From: Hippopus hippopus
Taxonomy: Eukaryota > Mollusca > Bivalvia > Cardiida > Cardiidae
Length of the DNA: 64,000 nucleotides
Assembly: GCA_946811185.2 (NCBI GenBank)
Contig: OX328107.1
Span: 8,707,565 to 8,771,564 of the forward strand
Reading direction: 5' to 3'
Every line of letters begins with the position of its first letter. Position 1 is the first letter of the stretch. Made by a program: the position numbers and the translations under genes. Shown one piece after another: positions 24,178 through 35,399 of this stretch. The notes under the pieces were generated by a model. It ran no database searches and was not told where the DNA came from. It saw nothing but the letters and a program-made list of their open reading frames with translations.

Positions 24178-24580
24178 GACCCTTCACCAAACAAGCCTGA
24201 GTTTTAACAGTCCTGAGAAAGAAGGCTTTTGAAAACATTGTTGGAAGAGAAGAAATTTGCTTACATTCTAAAGATTGGTCCTATCGTTTTGCTACATTCA
24301 AATTATTGTCGAAAATTGCCTTCTGTTCCACAATTCTGTTTTTTGGTACATAGTTAACCCTGTTTCACATGGCAAAATTTTAGAGTTATCCATTTTGAAG
24401 GAATTTACAGAACACAATTCAAAAGTTTTTCAATTAACAGTATTTGCCCTTGAATAGGTAGAAAACATTTTTGGAGGAGGAAATGCTTGTTACCAGCAAT
24501 TTCTTCTTTTCGCAAAATGTTTTCAAAAGTTTCTTTTTCAGGGTTGTTAAAACTTGGTGTTGTTTGGTACATTGTTAAAG
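24178..24580 (+). mobile_element. Two degenerate family-A MITEs
   Basis: CCTTCACCAAACAAGCCTGA ... and CCTGTTTCACATGGCAAAAT ...; cores largely eroded. Confidence 0.6.
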
Positions 24581-24600
24581 GATCATATTCACCAAACATT

Positions 24601-24821
24601 TTAACTCTACCAAGCAACAAAATTTTAGACTTGGCAAAATTGAAAACTTTTGCAGACGACAAAATAGATGTGACTAAAAACTTGAAATTTGTTTTGGGAA
24701 GGGTTGAAAACGTGGGAAAAGGACAAAATGCTGGTTACCAGTATTTTCTACTTTTCTCACAATGTTTTCAAAAACCTTCTTCAGGGTCGGTAGAAGTCGG
24801 GATTGTGTGGTAAAGGGTTAA
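24601..24821 (+). mobile_element. MITE family A
   Basis: TTAACTCTACCAAGCAACAA to TGTGGTAAAGGGTTAA. Confidence 0.85.
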
Positions 24822-25082
24822 ATTGCAATTTAATGCTTATTGCAAGCGATTGCTCCTTTTTCAACTTTTTTCAGGCAGTCCATTGAAAGATGAAAGCAGT
24901 TGTGCACATGAAGTAAAGCATTATTGTAATGATGTGTTTAGACAGTGAAAATAATTGGTTTACACTTAATTGATTCCAACACTTGTACTGTTTGAACTTT
25001 TTATGATATACTTATTATATGCATGCAGGCAGATTATTTACAGTAAGTTGTCAAACAATTTCCCATCACAAGATCTAATCTA

Positions 25083-25248
25083 TATTCACAAACCATTCTA
25101 AAGGTATTTGTTGACTAATTCGTAAGGATTATTCTAAATTTCAATGTTACACAATTTCTGATTGGCTGAACCCAGTCAATCAGAAATTGGGTTACTTTCT
25201 AAATCTTGAAACAGGCTAAGAATGTTATTTAGTATAGTTTGTGAATAC
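25083..25248. mobile_element. Foldback MITE family E
   Basis: ATTCACAAACCATTCTAAAG ... TTTGTGAATACAG; centre TTTCTGATTGGCTGAACCCA. Confidence 0.8.
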
Positions 25249-25249
25249 A

Positions 25250-25490
25250 GGCCCGGGTGGGATTCCTGCCTGGCTGGGTTAAGTGTAGGATTCCTATAAC
25301 CTGGAGGCTTGTTGGTCTCCTTGGAAGCACAAGGTTTTTTGTGGGAGTGTCCTTGGGCAAGATATTTCAGATCCATAGCCTAGTACATGCACTGGTGAAA
25401 ATGGACGTACATTAATATGCGAGTTGTTGCGGTGATACGACTGAAGTAAGGTTAAAAGAAATGTAAAACTCCATTTAATTCACCCTTGCG
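25250..25490 (+). mobile_element. SINE family S4, degenerate
   Basis: Contains GTGGGAGTGTCCTTGGGCAA and a diverged ACTGAAGTAAGGTTAAAAG 3' end; tRNA-like head partly visible before it. Confidence 0.6.
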
Positions 25491-25527
25491 GCACTGGTTT
25501 GAGTGGTTCTGATGATGTATTGTTTAA

Positions 25528-25699
25528 GAAATAATCTTCTTTCTATCGTGGTTTATCATTCATAAAACCACAGTTGTGAGTTATGAGGCACAATAAATAA
25601 TCCACGAGGGCGATAGCCCGAGTGGGTTATTCATTGCGCCTCATAACTCACAAAGTGGTTTATTGAACGATAAACCACAATAGAAAGAAGATTATTTCG
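25528..25699. repeat. Long palindrome, ~85-bp arms
   Basis: GAAATAATCTTCTTTCTATC ... CACGAGGGCGA folds back on TCGAAATAATC-complement; GTGAGTTATGAGGC lies in both arms. Confidence 0.85.
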
Positions 25700-26027
25700 A
25701 TTCTAACATGACCAACTCTTAATGAAAGGAAAACAAGTTCATACTTAGAGTAAAAACGCAGATGCAGATTATATTCCATTGAATAACTTACTTACTTACT
25801 TTATACAGAATGACGTCACTCTGTATAGAATGACATATATTTTACCACGATTTCGTTGCACTGTGTTTATACAGCCGAATTCACGTGTCATGTTAGAATT
25901 ATTTACAATCCATTTCTCCAGTTCTCCACCACAGATAGAGGGAAGTTGATCGTGAAGATTTATATGAATCATTGCAGCACATATTTTGATATCGGAAAAA
26001 CTCACAGCTTTGTCCTGTATAAGAGTT

Positions 26028-26236
26028 TTAACCCTTAAGCTGCTAAGCGCTACTCACTGACCTTTTTCGGGCAGTGTAGATCAAGATCAGACTGCACAAA
26101 ACGTGCAGTCTGATCTTGATCTACATTGTCCGATAAGGAGATATTTACCTAAAAAAAATTAAGTATAAAACAACATTTAGGTTTTTACTATCGGCTTGAA
26201 ATTTTTATTGAACTTATTTAGCAGGATAAGGGTTAA
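26028..26236 (+). mobile_element. MITE family B
   Basis: TTAACCCTTAAGCTGCTAAG to AGCAGGATAAGGGTTAA with a near-perfect hairpin around CAGACTGCAC. Confidence 0.85.
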
Positions 26237-26246
26237 TAACTAGATG

Positions 26247-26554
26247 ATGCCGAGCCCTGGTAGCGTGCAGGACTTGAGAACACGGGGTCCAGGGTTTGAT
26301 CCCTGGCTACGACCCCTGGTCGGCCAATTTCTTTCCGAGGATTGATGATAGTCACTGCGACAGGATTCATTCCTCTCCCACCGCTGACCATTGTTTCGAT
26401 GATGATGTGGGAAAGCAGCCAGTGGCTTGGAAAGAAAATTGTGCGAAGTACTGGTAAAAGAGACTCCAGGAACAAATGGATAGGTGCACTGGCCGCCGCG
26501 ATATAACTGAAATAATGTTGAAAACGGCGTTAAACACCATACAATCAATCGATG
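26247..26554 (+). mobile_element. SINE family S1
   Basis: Head GCCGAGCCCTGGTAGCGTGC, B box GGTTTGATCCCTGG, tail ACAATCAATCGATG. Flanked by AATAACTAGATG (26235-26246 and 26555-26566). Confidence 0.88.
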
Positions 26555-26566
26555 AATAACTAGATG

Positions 26567-27945
26567 GAATATTGCCTACTTCATTTAACCTGATCCTGAC
26601 CTTTATGCTGAATATTTAAGTAGGCATATAAATAGTACTCAGACTGTTATTTGGGATTTTATATATACACAGAAAGGTAAGCAATTTACCGGTAATTGGC
26701 ACATACCGTACAAAATATTTCCATGACCATTTGGGACATATGCCGAAGGCAGCCCCGTGTGATGCCGAGGGTAAAAATAGAATTTTAATTTATGTAAATG
26801 ATGTTGACCTGGGTCACGTTAAATGATGTGGGCAATAATTATGTACTCTTTCAGTACTAAATATGTAAAACTGGCCTCTTGATTGCTGAAAATACAACCA
26901 ATTGAACCTTTTAAAGACTTTTTTATCTTATAGGCTTGACTTTAGGAAGCAGACGGTATAGATATAAGATCAGACTGCATGTCCTGTGCTTAGATCAAAG
27001 TGCATGCCCTGTGCAGTCTGCTCTTGATCTCTTTTTACCAATGGTGTTGAAATGATTAACTTCCTTCCATGGAAACAATTATTTCTCTCCCTTTTACTGT
27101 ATACCAGTTCAAATAGACATGTATTGTTGGTCATGTTGTAGGTTATGTAAATTATTGTTTTGTTAACAAATTGTTGATTATTTGCATATTATATTTATGC
27201 ATATTTATTTGGAAATATACATTATAAACTCAAACAAACAGATCTTGAACCAAGGGGAGACAACTTATCACAGTAAAAAGTTCTTTCCAAATTACATTAT
27301 TCCTTTCTTAGTATTCAAAATTCTGTTTATGATATGATCTAAATTATTTAATGACTATGGAGTTGGATACCATGTGTACAAAGGGTATTATAATAACACT
27401 CTCACTGATCCTTTGCAATCCCCTCTGCCATTGATAAACTCAAACCAACTTTATTGTGCATGGGAAAGCTTTAACAAAACTGGTTATGCTATGTAATGGC
27501 AGGTCTAGTTATCCTCTTTGATAGGTCATTAGCATATACTTTAGATTTGGAATATGTCATGAGAAATTGGCTTGATCTCCCCTATACTCAAACTCTGTTA
27601 AAATTTTATTCTCACACTGTTATTGATTTATTATAGTTATATACTTATTTTATTTCATGAAAGAGAATAATATTAAAATCTATGCAATTTTGTTAACTTG
27701 GTATTTTGTTTTGCTTGAATAATTTTAAATCTAGATTTAAGGTTATTGCAAGTTTATGAAAATATTAATATGTCTAGGTACCTTTATAATTTTCCTTTAC
27801 TGCTGTTGTCATTATCATAAATCACTTTTCTCAGATGCAATGTGAGTTTTTTGCATTTTGCAACTGCAATACAATCTACCCAGATTGTTTCTGTAAAACT
27901 TGGATCATGGAAGAAGAGCTGACAGATATAATTTGTTCAGTACAT
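26567..27945. other. No gene recognised
   Basis: AT-rich DNA with one family-B hairpin remnant (26940-27035, two copies of GTCCTGTGC/GCCCTGTGC) and otherwise nothing recognisable. Confidence 0.4.
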
Positions 27946-28199
27946 ATGACCCATGCTCTGAAGAGAGGGCTTAATGCATCTGCAGAAAGTATCGACCAGG
28001 TCAATCAGAGCAGGCTGACCTGGGCTGCAACTTTTTGTTATTTGTTAATTTACTGCATGTCATAGGTCCATCGTACCTCATGATTCTATCTGTTGTTAGA
28101 AAAGATGGATTTTAAGTACCCATAACTATGTGATGACTTGCTTGGTATAATGCATCACGGAGATGCATTAAGCCCTCTCTTGCCAGAGCATGGCTCATA
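27946..28199 (+). mobile_element. MITE family C
   Basis: TGACCCATGCTCTGAAGAGA to GCCAGAGCATGGCTCATA with internal CAGGTCAATCAGAGCAGGCTGACCTG hairpin. Confidence 0.8.
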
Positions 28200-29477
28200 T
28201 TCTCTTACGTTAGATAACAAACTAGGATAATCCATTTGCTCAATTTATAATCTGCAAAATGCAATTGATTAATTCGGTACTGTTGGGACTTTGATCATAG
28301 AAACATGAACTCTTTGCATTTCATTGTTTTTTTTTTTTTTAACTTGACTATGTAGATCATGATCAGAAGAATCAGAAAGTGTGGTCTGATCTTGGTCTGT
28401 TCTGTCTGTTAGTCATTGAGGCATTCTGGGACAAAAAATATTTGAATTCAGCATAATTAACATATTTTAATCAACAACTTGGCTAGTATGTAAAATTAAC
28501 ATTTCCAATATGATCGATGGAATTGTCAAATCTCCTGTACATGAAAACCATATGATACAAAATATGTACAAGAAAATATTGAAGCATAACATCAATGGCG
28601 CCGCAAATCAGTTGTTTCTGAAATAGGGCACATTACAGTGGGTTAATTTTTTACACCAAGGGCATCACTTGAACAAACTTCGTAGAGGTCCACGTCGTGA
28701 TACTATGTACATGATAAATATTTAAACTCTGGGTCATCTGGGATACGATCCGGTTTTTATCGATCTGGCAATGAAAGTATGGTATTCTACATATTAAAAA
28801 AAATCAGTCCAAATAGAAAAACAAAGTTGGTACGGGCTCGATCTGGTAATGAAAGTACCGTATTTTTACATGTATGTTAAATACAAACACTGAACCTGTC
28901 CATATAGTAAACAATATGTCTACCTTCACAGGCACTTTTCAAAAGCAAATAAAAATATGGTGCCGTCGCTCATGCAGCGCCACAATAAATAGATATGGGA
29001 AAAAAAATAGTGTTATCCAGAAGTGTTCGAGATTGCATAAAATCACAAACCAGTGTGATTTGAAGCTGACCCTTTTCTTATACATTACCAAGTGCTCATG
29101 TCGGACCACAGATATTTGTTCTGGAGAGTTTGAATTTGCGTAGTCAAAATAATGCAACCCAACAGATTCAATACTGTCAGGACTTTGATTATTGAACAAT
29201 TAACATTTCAAAGATAGCGACCCACTCCAATGTCTCCGGGCAAGTGATGTAAATTAGTTACGCCTTGGTTATTTTTGAATGCTTGAATATTTTAGCTTTC
29301 CTTTTCTTACTTAACTTTACATTTTCAAAAAAAAACCGGAGTTAACAAAATTTGTTTACAGCTAGATCTAGACTGGTTAAGTCAGCAGGAAAAACTGAAT
29401 TAACCTTCCTATAAAGAGCACCTACCAAAATTTAAGCGATTTCGTACACAGAATTAATGAAGCCGACTGCCTTTCAC
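28200..29477. other. No gene recognised
   Basis: Family-B hairpin remnant at about 28345-28412 (GTAGATCATGATCAGA); two copies of GATCTGG(C/T)AATGAAAGTA near 28765 and 28845. No coding evidence. Confidence 0.4.
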
Positions 29478-29545
29478 AGACAGTGTAGACCAAATCAGAC
29501 TGCACAGAACGTGCAGTCTGATCCTTGGTCTACTCTGTCCGCTAT
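29478..29545. repeat. Family-B hairpin core
   Basis: GACAGTGTAGACCAAATCAG ... CAGTCTGATCCTTGGTCTAC. Confidence 0.7.
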
Positions 29546-30085
29546 TGATGGGATATATTCAGTCAAAAAAAACACCCCAAAATATTGTAATGTTTTCGAG
29601 ATTGAGAAGGCCAATTTTATTCATCTAGCGCAAAATGGCAGATATTTGCCACGAATTATCGCACAGAATATTTGGACTATAGATCAAAGACCAGACCGCA
29701 AATCTATCTCATTCTTTTCTGTGCTGTAAATTTTATGTGGTCACCAACATGTATCCAAATGAAGCATGGATCGAAAAAAAAAGGTGGCTGCTCCAGGGTG
29801 GATGCTTACTGTAGAAAAACCAGTTTCTCTATCTCTCTCTCAGGGCCGTAGGATCGGTGGGAGGGGTAAGTCGGTTAGGCTGTGACCATTAAATTTGGGA
29901 AATGATGGCAACTCTTTTTTGCCCCTTTTAGTAAAAACTGTAAAAGCGAAAAATGCTAAATAAATACAATGTAGCAAAAACTAAACCTGTCTAAGCATCG
30001 TTATCCATGGGCGAGTCTCACACCCGTTGGATAGGCAGGGCTTTTATAAAACATATACGAGGTTGGTACAGAGCCACATACATGT

Positions 30086-30348
30086 GAGCCGCGCTCTGTG
30101 AAAAGGGGGCTTAATGCATCTGCGAAAAGTTTTGACCCAGGTCAGCCTGCGCAGTCCGCGCAGGGTGACCTGGGCCGGAACTTTTCGCTATTGGTCGATT
30201 TTCTGCATGTCAAAGGATCAGTCTACCTCATGATTGAGTCGGTTGTTAAAAAAAGTGGCTATTATGGATCCATAAGTATGTGATGGCTTTCTTGGTATGA
30301 TGGATTACGGAGATGCATTAAGCCCCCTTTTGCCAGAGCATGGCTCAT
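30086..30348 (+). mobile_element. MITE family C
   Basis: GTGAGCCGCGCTCTGTGAAA to GCCAGAGCATGGCTCATG; inner GGTCAGCCTGCGCAGTCCGC palindrome. Confidence 0.85.
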
Positions 30349-30486
30349 GTATATTTCTTCAGTCTGCCTTTTTCGCCCCACTTTGCAATCTGACGATGTT
30401 TCCTACGAGGTTGCCTGTTATTGGACGTATCTGATCGCACGGTCATAAGTAAAGCTGTTTGACAGTATTAAGGAAATAGTTTGTCA

Positions 30487-30729
30487 TTAACCCTTTGACT
30501 GCTAAGAACGACTCGAGGATATTAAAAGCGGACAGTGTAGATCAAGTTCAGACTGCACAGAATGTGCAGTCTGATCTTCGATCCATACTGTCCAATAAGG
30601 AGGTTTTCTCTCCCCCCCCCCCCCCCCCCCCCACTCCCCGACCCCAGAATACCTTTGAAATAGCAGAATTATGGGTTTTACTATCGCTTTGAAAGTTATA
30701 TTTCACTTATTTAGCAGGTTAAGGGTTAA
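30487..30729 (+). mobile_element. MITE family B with poly-C expansion
   Basis: TTAACCCTTTGACTGCTAAG to AGCAGGTTAAGGGTTAA; hairpin followed by a long C run. Confidence 0.85.
30607..30635. repeat. Poly-C tract within a family-B MITE
   Basis: More than 20 consecutive C with one short interruption; explains the proline run in the overlapping open frame. Confidence 0.9.
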
Positions 30730-30964
30730 CAGCTCATTCCGCCACCACACTACATTCACTTCAAACAAATTGTCTGTTATTATTCCATAACCATTCTTCA
30801 GCCTAAGATCGGTTTTTCCGGGTCGGTAATCCACGGGTTGTGAACGGTTAAAATGCGGGCGTGCCCAAAGTCTGCTTCAGGATTGGAGGAAGTGACGTCA
30901 TCACGACAGTGTTCAATCATTCTTCCCGCTGTATATTGATTCAACTGATAATCACGCAGGAAAG

Positions 30965-31175
30965 CAGACGTCAAATTTTAGACATGTTCCATTTGAAAGC
31001 CCTTGTAGACGACAAATTGAATATGGCTGAAACCGAGGGGATCTGTCTTTTAAACGGTAGAAAACGAAGTGGAAAATGAGAAAATGCTGATTTCCAGCAT
31101 TTTTTCCATTTCTAACATTGTTTTTCAAAAAGCTTCTTTCTTAGGGTCGTTAAAACTCGGGATTGTGTGGTGTAG
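30965..31175 (+). mobile_element. MITE family A, partial
   Basis: AGACGTCAAATTTTAGACAT, core GAGAAAATGCTGATTTCCAG, right end GATTGTGTGGTGTAGAA. Confidence 0.65.
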
Positions 31176-31286
31176 AAGTATGTACTAGTTACAGAAATAC
31201 CGGGAATGTGTGGATAGCAGCACTGGATGCCGTGTTATATACTTCTACAAACTGTGAACTCAACCAACCAGCAAGCAAACATCTCT

Positions 31287-31953
31287 ATGGTGGCATATTT
31301 CTGCCACGAGATACAAGATAGCTATCATGATAAGTTTAGAAAACTATCGCGATAATTCAATGTTTCCTGAAAATTTTATCGAGATAATGAAAAGTTTCCT
31401 GAAAAAAAATCACGATAAACTTTATCTAACGCAAAATTTCTCAATCGTGCACGAAGCTGACATTCGAGATAAAATCATCGTGATAGTTCTATTCGTTTCT
31501 CGATATCTATAAATAGAAAATTCACCATTTGGATGAACTTGTTAGATTTTGACTTCACAAGATTGCAGTAAGTAAAAATTTGAATTATTAGCAAATGTAG
31601 CTTAATTGGTAAAGTTTTACAAAATTCGAATTGATCAGAAGTCTGTAAAGTCACAAAAACGACTCGAAATGCCTTCTACGAAGGTCTTTAAAACCATTCA
31701 GGGAAAAGGAAATTCATAAGGCTGGAGACGAAGATATTCCGAAACGGTATCTAATTATAGATACCGTGAATGTCAGTTGTTGGCACGAAAGAAAAAAAAA
31801 AAATCATGATAACAGTTAGAATTACAGCGATATTTTTATCGTGAAAATTTTATTATCTCGATAATATTTCCAGGAAACTTTGTTTTATCACGATTGTTCT
31901 CTTAAATTATCGCAATAGCTATCTCGTATCTCTCGGCAGAAATATGCCACCAT
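31287..31953. mobile_element. 667-bp TIR element with 8-bp duplication
   Basis: Ends ATGGTGGCATATTTCTGCC and its complement, flanked by ACATCTCT on both sides (31279-31286 and 31954-31961). The 8-bp duplication suggests hAT-like or related mobilisation. The interior has many ATCGCGATAA/ATCACGATAA-type short palindromes and no transposase. Confidence 0.75.
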
Positions 31954-32027
31954 ACATCTCTAACCAAGAGTTACACTTTGAAAAATTGACACATTTACAT
32001 ACAAATACGGTATTTAATAAACCCTTT

Positions 32028-32246
32028 ACCACACAATCCCGAGTTTTAACGACCCTGACAAAGCAAGCTTTTGAAAATATTGTGGGAAAAGGAGAAAATG
32101 CTAGTAACCAGCATTTTCTCCTTTACCCACAATATTTTCTACCTCATTAAGGACACATACCATCTTCTGAGCAATATTTAACCTCTTGTTTGCAATTTCT
32201 TTCAACTTGGAAGAGTCTTAAATTTTCTTCTGTGGTAAAGAGCTTT
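32028..32246 (+). mobile_element. MITE family A
   Basis: AACCCTTTACCACACAATCC to CTGTGGTAAAGAGC with a full core. Confidence 0.82.
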
Positions 32247-32454
32247 AGCTCAAAGTTTATTTTGCGGCTTGTCTCGCCCGACTTCACACGTCTTATATAC
32301 AAGTTATGAGTCATCTAAAGTTTGAAGGTTGAGAGACCGCATCATAATTGCAAATGACGAAAATCAAAGTGTCACTTGCTTAGGGCCCTGTCCTCCATTT
32401 AATTTCATTTATTCAGTTCATGTTCACTCCTTTACTTCATATACGTTATCGATA

Positions 32455-32680
32455 TATTTACCAGACAACAACACTTTAGACCAAATTGAAAGCATTTGCA
32501 TACGATAAGGAAAAATTGACCCGAATATTAAGGTTTTGTCACTGAAAGGGAAGAAAACGTTATGGAAAAGGAGAAAATAATGGTTACCAGCATTTTATTC
32601 TTTTCCCAAAATGTTTTTTAAAAGTTTGTCCTCAGGGTTGTTAAAATACCGGGTTAATTTTACCAAATAACTTGCAGATA
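32455..32680 (+). mobile_element. MITE family A, degenerate
   Basis: TATTTACCAGACAACAACAC, core with two gaps, then GTTGTTAAAATACCGGGTTAA. Confidence 0.65.
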
Positions 32681-32801
32681 TAAGGTATCTTTTGTGTTTA
32701 ACACCAATTTCAGCATTATTTCAGACACATCAAGTCAGCCAGTGGACCTGTTTATGTGTTCCTGGTGTTAGTTTAAACATATTTATTTACATCGATTGAG
32801 C

Positions 32802-33138
32802 ACAGGAATTTGACATTCTATAAAAAGATATGATTAAACATGAAAAAAATACTCCCCTATATATAAAGAAACACAAGGAATGCAACGCCTCGATTACCCT
32901 CGACTAAACAGAAATGCCAAACCCACCCAAACTGATCACCAACGAAACAAAGAGTGATCACAATTTCCCTTACCCTAGCGACAGATAACATCAAAATGTA
33001 CCTGTGACATTCGGCGATCCCTTATTAGACACCTTTTCACCGGAGATATCCGTCATTTTTTACAGCTTTTTTGACAATTTCAATCCATCGAGGAGGCCAT
33101 TCGCTGACGTCACTATTTTAAGGCCCGCAGTAAATATT
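32802..33138 (+). repeat. Left arm of a ~340-bp inverted duplication
   Basis: Matches the reverse complement of 52745-53079 with only scattered substitutions and small indels. It is bounded on its outer side by a remnant of the S3 SINE tail, as is the other arm. Function unknown. Confidence 0.85.
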
Positions 33139-33356
33139 ACTATTATTATTTTCGTTTTAAAATATATTTATGTACATCGCATGATACTAAATATTTTTCT
33201 AGAGATAACTAGCTAAAATATTTGCCGGTATTCTTTTTTAAAGAAAAGATATTTGACTTGTGTAAATAGGGAAAAACCCACCAGGTGACGTAACTCTGTT
33301 GACATTAGCCGAGTTCGACTGGTCATTTTTCGCGAAGCACGGTTCCAAATGAAACT

Positions 33357-33585
33357 ATCAACCCTTTACCAAACAATCTCTTGTTTTCACGATCATAAGA
33401 AAGAAGCCTTTTGAAAACATAGTAGGAAAAAAACAAACAAACTGATGGTTACCAGCATTTTCTCCCTTTCCCACATTGTTTTCTACTCTATCACTGACAT
33501 ATATTCCATCATTTGAGCAATTTGTCGTCTGCAAATGCTTTCATTTGGTCCAGTGTAAAATTTTGTTGTTTGGTAAAGAGTTAAG
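33357..33585 (+). mobile_element. MITE family A
   Basis: TCAACCCTTTACCAAACAAT to TTTGGTAAAGAGTTAA; the core contains an AAACAAACAAAC insertion. Confidence 0.82.
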
Positions 33586-33912
33586 CTCCGCCTACCTGTA
33601 AGGTGTCCGTTTAGTGTGGCACAAACATTACCACGATTTGAGAGCGTAAGGTTTGTGCTTCACGAAAGTTTACGAAAACCGTAAAATTTACCAGTAGAAT
33701 ACAAACAGTGCAACACGTAAAACCGTATTTCCTCCTTTTCAAGAAAGTTTTCAATATTTCTAGAAAAGATTATCGGGAAATTGAAGGTTACAAGGACAGA
33801 AAAAGTAGACTTCTACTAGTGGTGTAGGTTGCAATTAAATAAACCTTTCAGTCAATATTTTATGCATCCTCGGAACCCAGGTTTGAAGTATTACGTTACT
33901 CTCCATGCATTA

Positions 33913-34518
33913 AGGCTTGGTCAGACCGGCTAACGGATATGTAACGGGGGAGAAACGGACAAAAACATGCAGAATTTGGTTATCCGGTGACAAAATTCAT
34001 CTCCTCTGCCGCTCGAGGCTCACGTGATCGGTGTGTGGAGCGAGGAAGCCACACAATGACCGCACGAGTACCGCACATGTAACGGAAAAAAACCCACGTT
34101 TAACGGATATGTACAGGATAATAAACGGTCTATTAACGGATATCACCGTACGAGTAAGGGACTTGTACCGGATAAAACGGAAGTGCAACGCATGAGAACA
34201 GGACAAAACGTACGATGAACGGAAATGTACCGAACACCAACGTACGAGGAACGTACCGGTCACGTGACATGCCGAGGGTATAAATTGTCTGATACATCCA
34301 AAGTCTATCCTTTGCATGTCTATGTCCGTTTTGTCCGGTGGAAAGTTTTGAACATGCTCAAAACTTCCCACCGGACGGAACGAACATCGCCGGACATCGC
34401 CGGACAAGTAGCGGATTCACCGGATAAGTAACGGACATAAAACGGATACGAACGGACACGAACGGATAAAATGATTTTTTATCCGTTACTCGTCCGTTAG
34501 CTCGGTGTGACCAAGGCT
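33913..34518. mobile_element. PIF/Harbinger-like MITE next to the Polinton
   Basis: 606-bp non-autonomous element with ends AGGCTTGGTCAGACCGGCTAACGG and the near-complement, flanked by TTA (33910-33912 and 34519-34521), the target duplication of PIF/Harbinger transposons. The interior is full of short ACGGA/TCCGT units in both orientations. The 410-bp open frame on its minus strand is a by-product of that repetition. Confidence 0.7.
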
Positions 34519-34527
34519 TTAGATATG

Positions 34528-34533
34528 CATTCG
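34528..34533. repeat. Polinton target-site duplication, left copy
   Basis: CATTCG directly precedes the first base of the left inverted repeat. The identical hexamer follows the right repeat at 51842-51847. Six bases is the expected Polinton duplication length. Confidence 0.95.
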
Positions 34534-34870
34534 AGTAGTATATAATATGGGTTATCTAGCACAAAACCTAAAATAATTAGGCAAAACCCCAATGCGATTC
34601 GAAAAATTCAAATTTTTTAAATCCTCCAATTCTCAGATTTAAAAAAAAAACTCCCAGTCGACTAAAAAGCTGAAGTTGGGCAAAACCCCAATGCGATTCG
34701 AAAAATTCAAATTTTTTAAATCCTCCAATCCACAAAACCCCCCACTAACCCCCGTTCGCACAAACCCCAACAGTCGTCTAAAGCTGGTCAGTCTAGGTAA
34801 AAAAATTTTTAATAAAAAAATTTATAAAAAAATTTATATAGATGAAATTATATAGAAAAATATTTTGAAA
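34534..34870 (+). repeat. Polinton left terminal inverted repeat
   Basis: About 337 bp matching the reverse complement of 51508-51841. Similarity stops after the AT-rich stretch ending TATTTTGAAA. The repeat contains a 51-bp unit twice (34580-34630 and 34679-34729) and a C-rich CCCCCCACTAACCCCC segment. In protein-primed replication the termini act as replication origins; that role here is inferred from the PolB type. Confidence 0.95.
34580..34729 (+). repeat. Duplicated 51-bp unit inside the TIR
   Basis: Two copies (34580-34630 and 34679-34729) of a unit beginning GGCAAAACCCCAATGCGATT and ending CCTCCAAT, separated by 48 bp. The mirrored pair is present in the right repeat. They may be terminal-protein or replication-protein binding sites; this is inference only. 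Confidence 0.85.
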
Positions 34871-34910
34871 TTTTAAAAAAAAGTTTAAAACAAATATTGT
34901 GAAATTTACA

Positions 34911-35291
34911 ATGGAAAACACAAATAGAGAATTTATTCCTTTATATAACGCGGAAATATTAAATGAATATGAAAAATTAATATCTGAGATAGAAGAATTA
35001 TTAGAAAAGAAATTTTATATGGAATTAAAATATAATTTATGTCCACAACCAGTTTATCAACCAATAATTACACGTCAACCTTTATATTCATGTCCACAAC
35101 AAATGATGCAACCACAACAGCAGTATGTCCAACCGCAGATAATGCAACCACTCATTGAAAGACTAAAGGCTTTTGTATGCCATGATCCCCAACCATCTGA
35201 CCATGAGCTGGTTGGTTTTACCTATGAAATTGAGAAAGCACGTTATCAGTACATGGTCCAAAAAGCAGCACTAACACAACAACCATTTTAA
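34911..35291 (+). CDS. Polinton left-arm ORF, 126 aa, unknown
   Basis: First gene inside the left repeat. The frame is open from a GTG at 34899, but the first ATG is at 34911 and is taken as the start. The N-terminal third is acidic and probably helical (ILNEYEKLISEIEELLEKK); the middle is rich in Gln, Pro and Tyr, with repeated PQ and QQ pairs (about residues 43-80); the C-terminus is again helical. I recognise no domain. It is followed 108 bp later by another unknown ORF on the same strand, and both converge on the leftward fibre gene. No membrane segment or signal peptide is visible. Position next to the repeat could fit an early or replication-accessory gene, but nothing in the sequence shows this. 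Confidence 0.7.
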   Translation: MENTNREFIPLYNAEILNEYEKLISEIEELLEKKFYMELKYNLCPQPVYQPIITRQPLYSCPQQMMQPQQQYVQPQIMQPLIERLKAFVCHDPQPSDHELVGFTYEIEKARYQYMVQKAALTQQPF

Positions 35292-35399
35292 AAAAATTAA
35301 AAAAAAAATTTATAAAAAAATTTTTTAAATCATTACTAACCATCCACTAAAATTTTTTGAATTTTAAAATTTTACTCTTTTAAAAATAACGTATAAATT

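Noticed and set aside
1144..24813. Dozens of 60-110-codon frames sharing GKGENAGYQHFLLFPQCF
   Set aside because: The peptide comes from translating the palindromic core of family-A MITEs in either direction; frames start and stop at MITE edges and have no conserved gene structure.
33997..34407. 136-codon minus-strand frame next to the Polinton
   Set aside because: It lies wholly in the ACGGA-rich MITE; the frame is a by-product of the repetitive composition.
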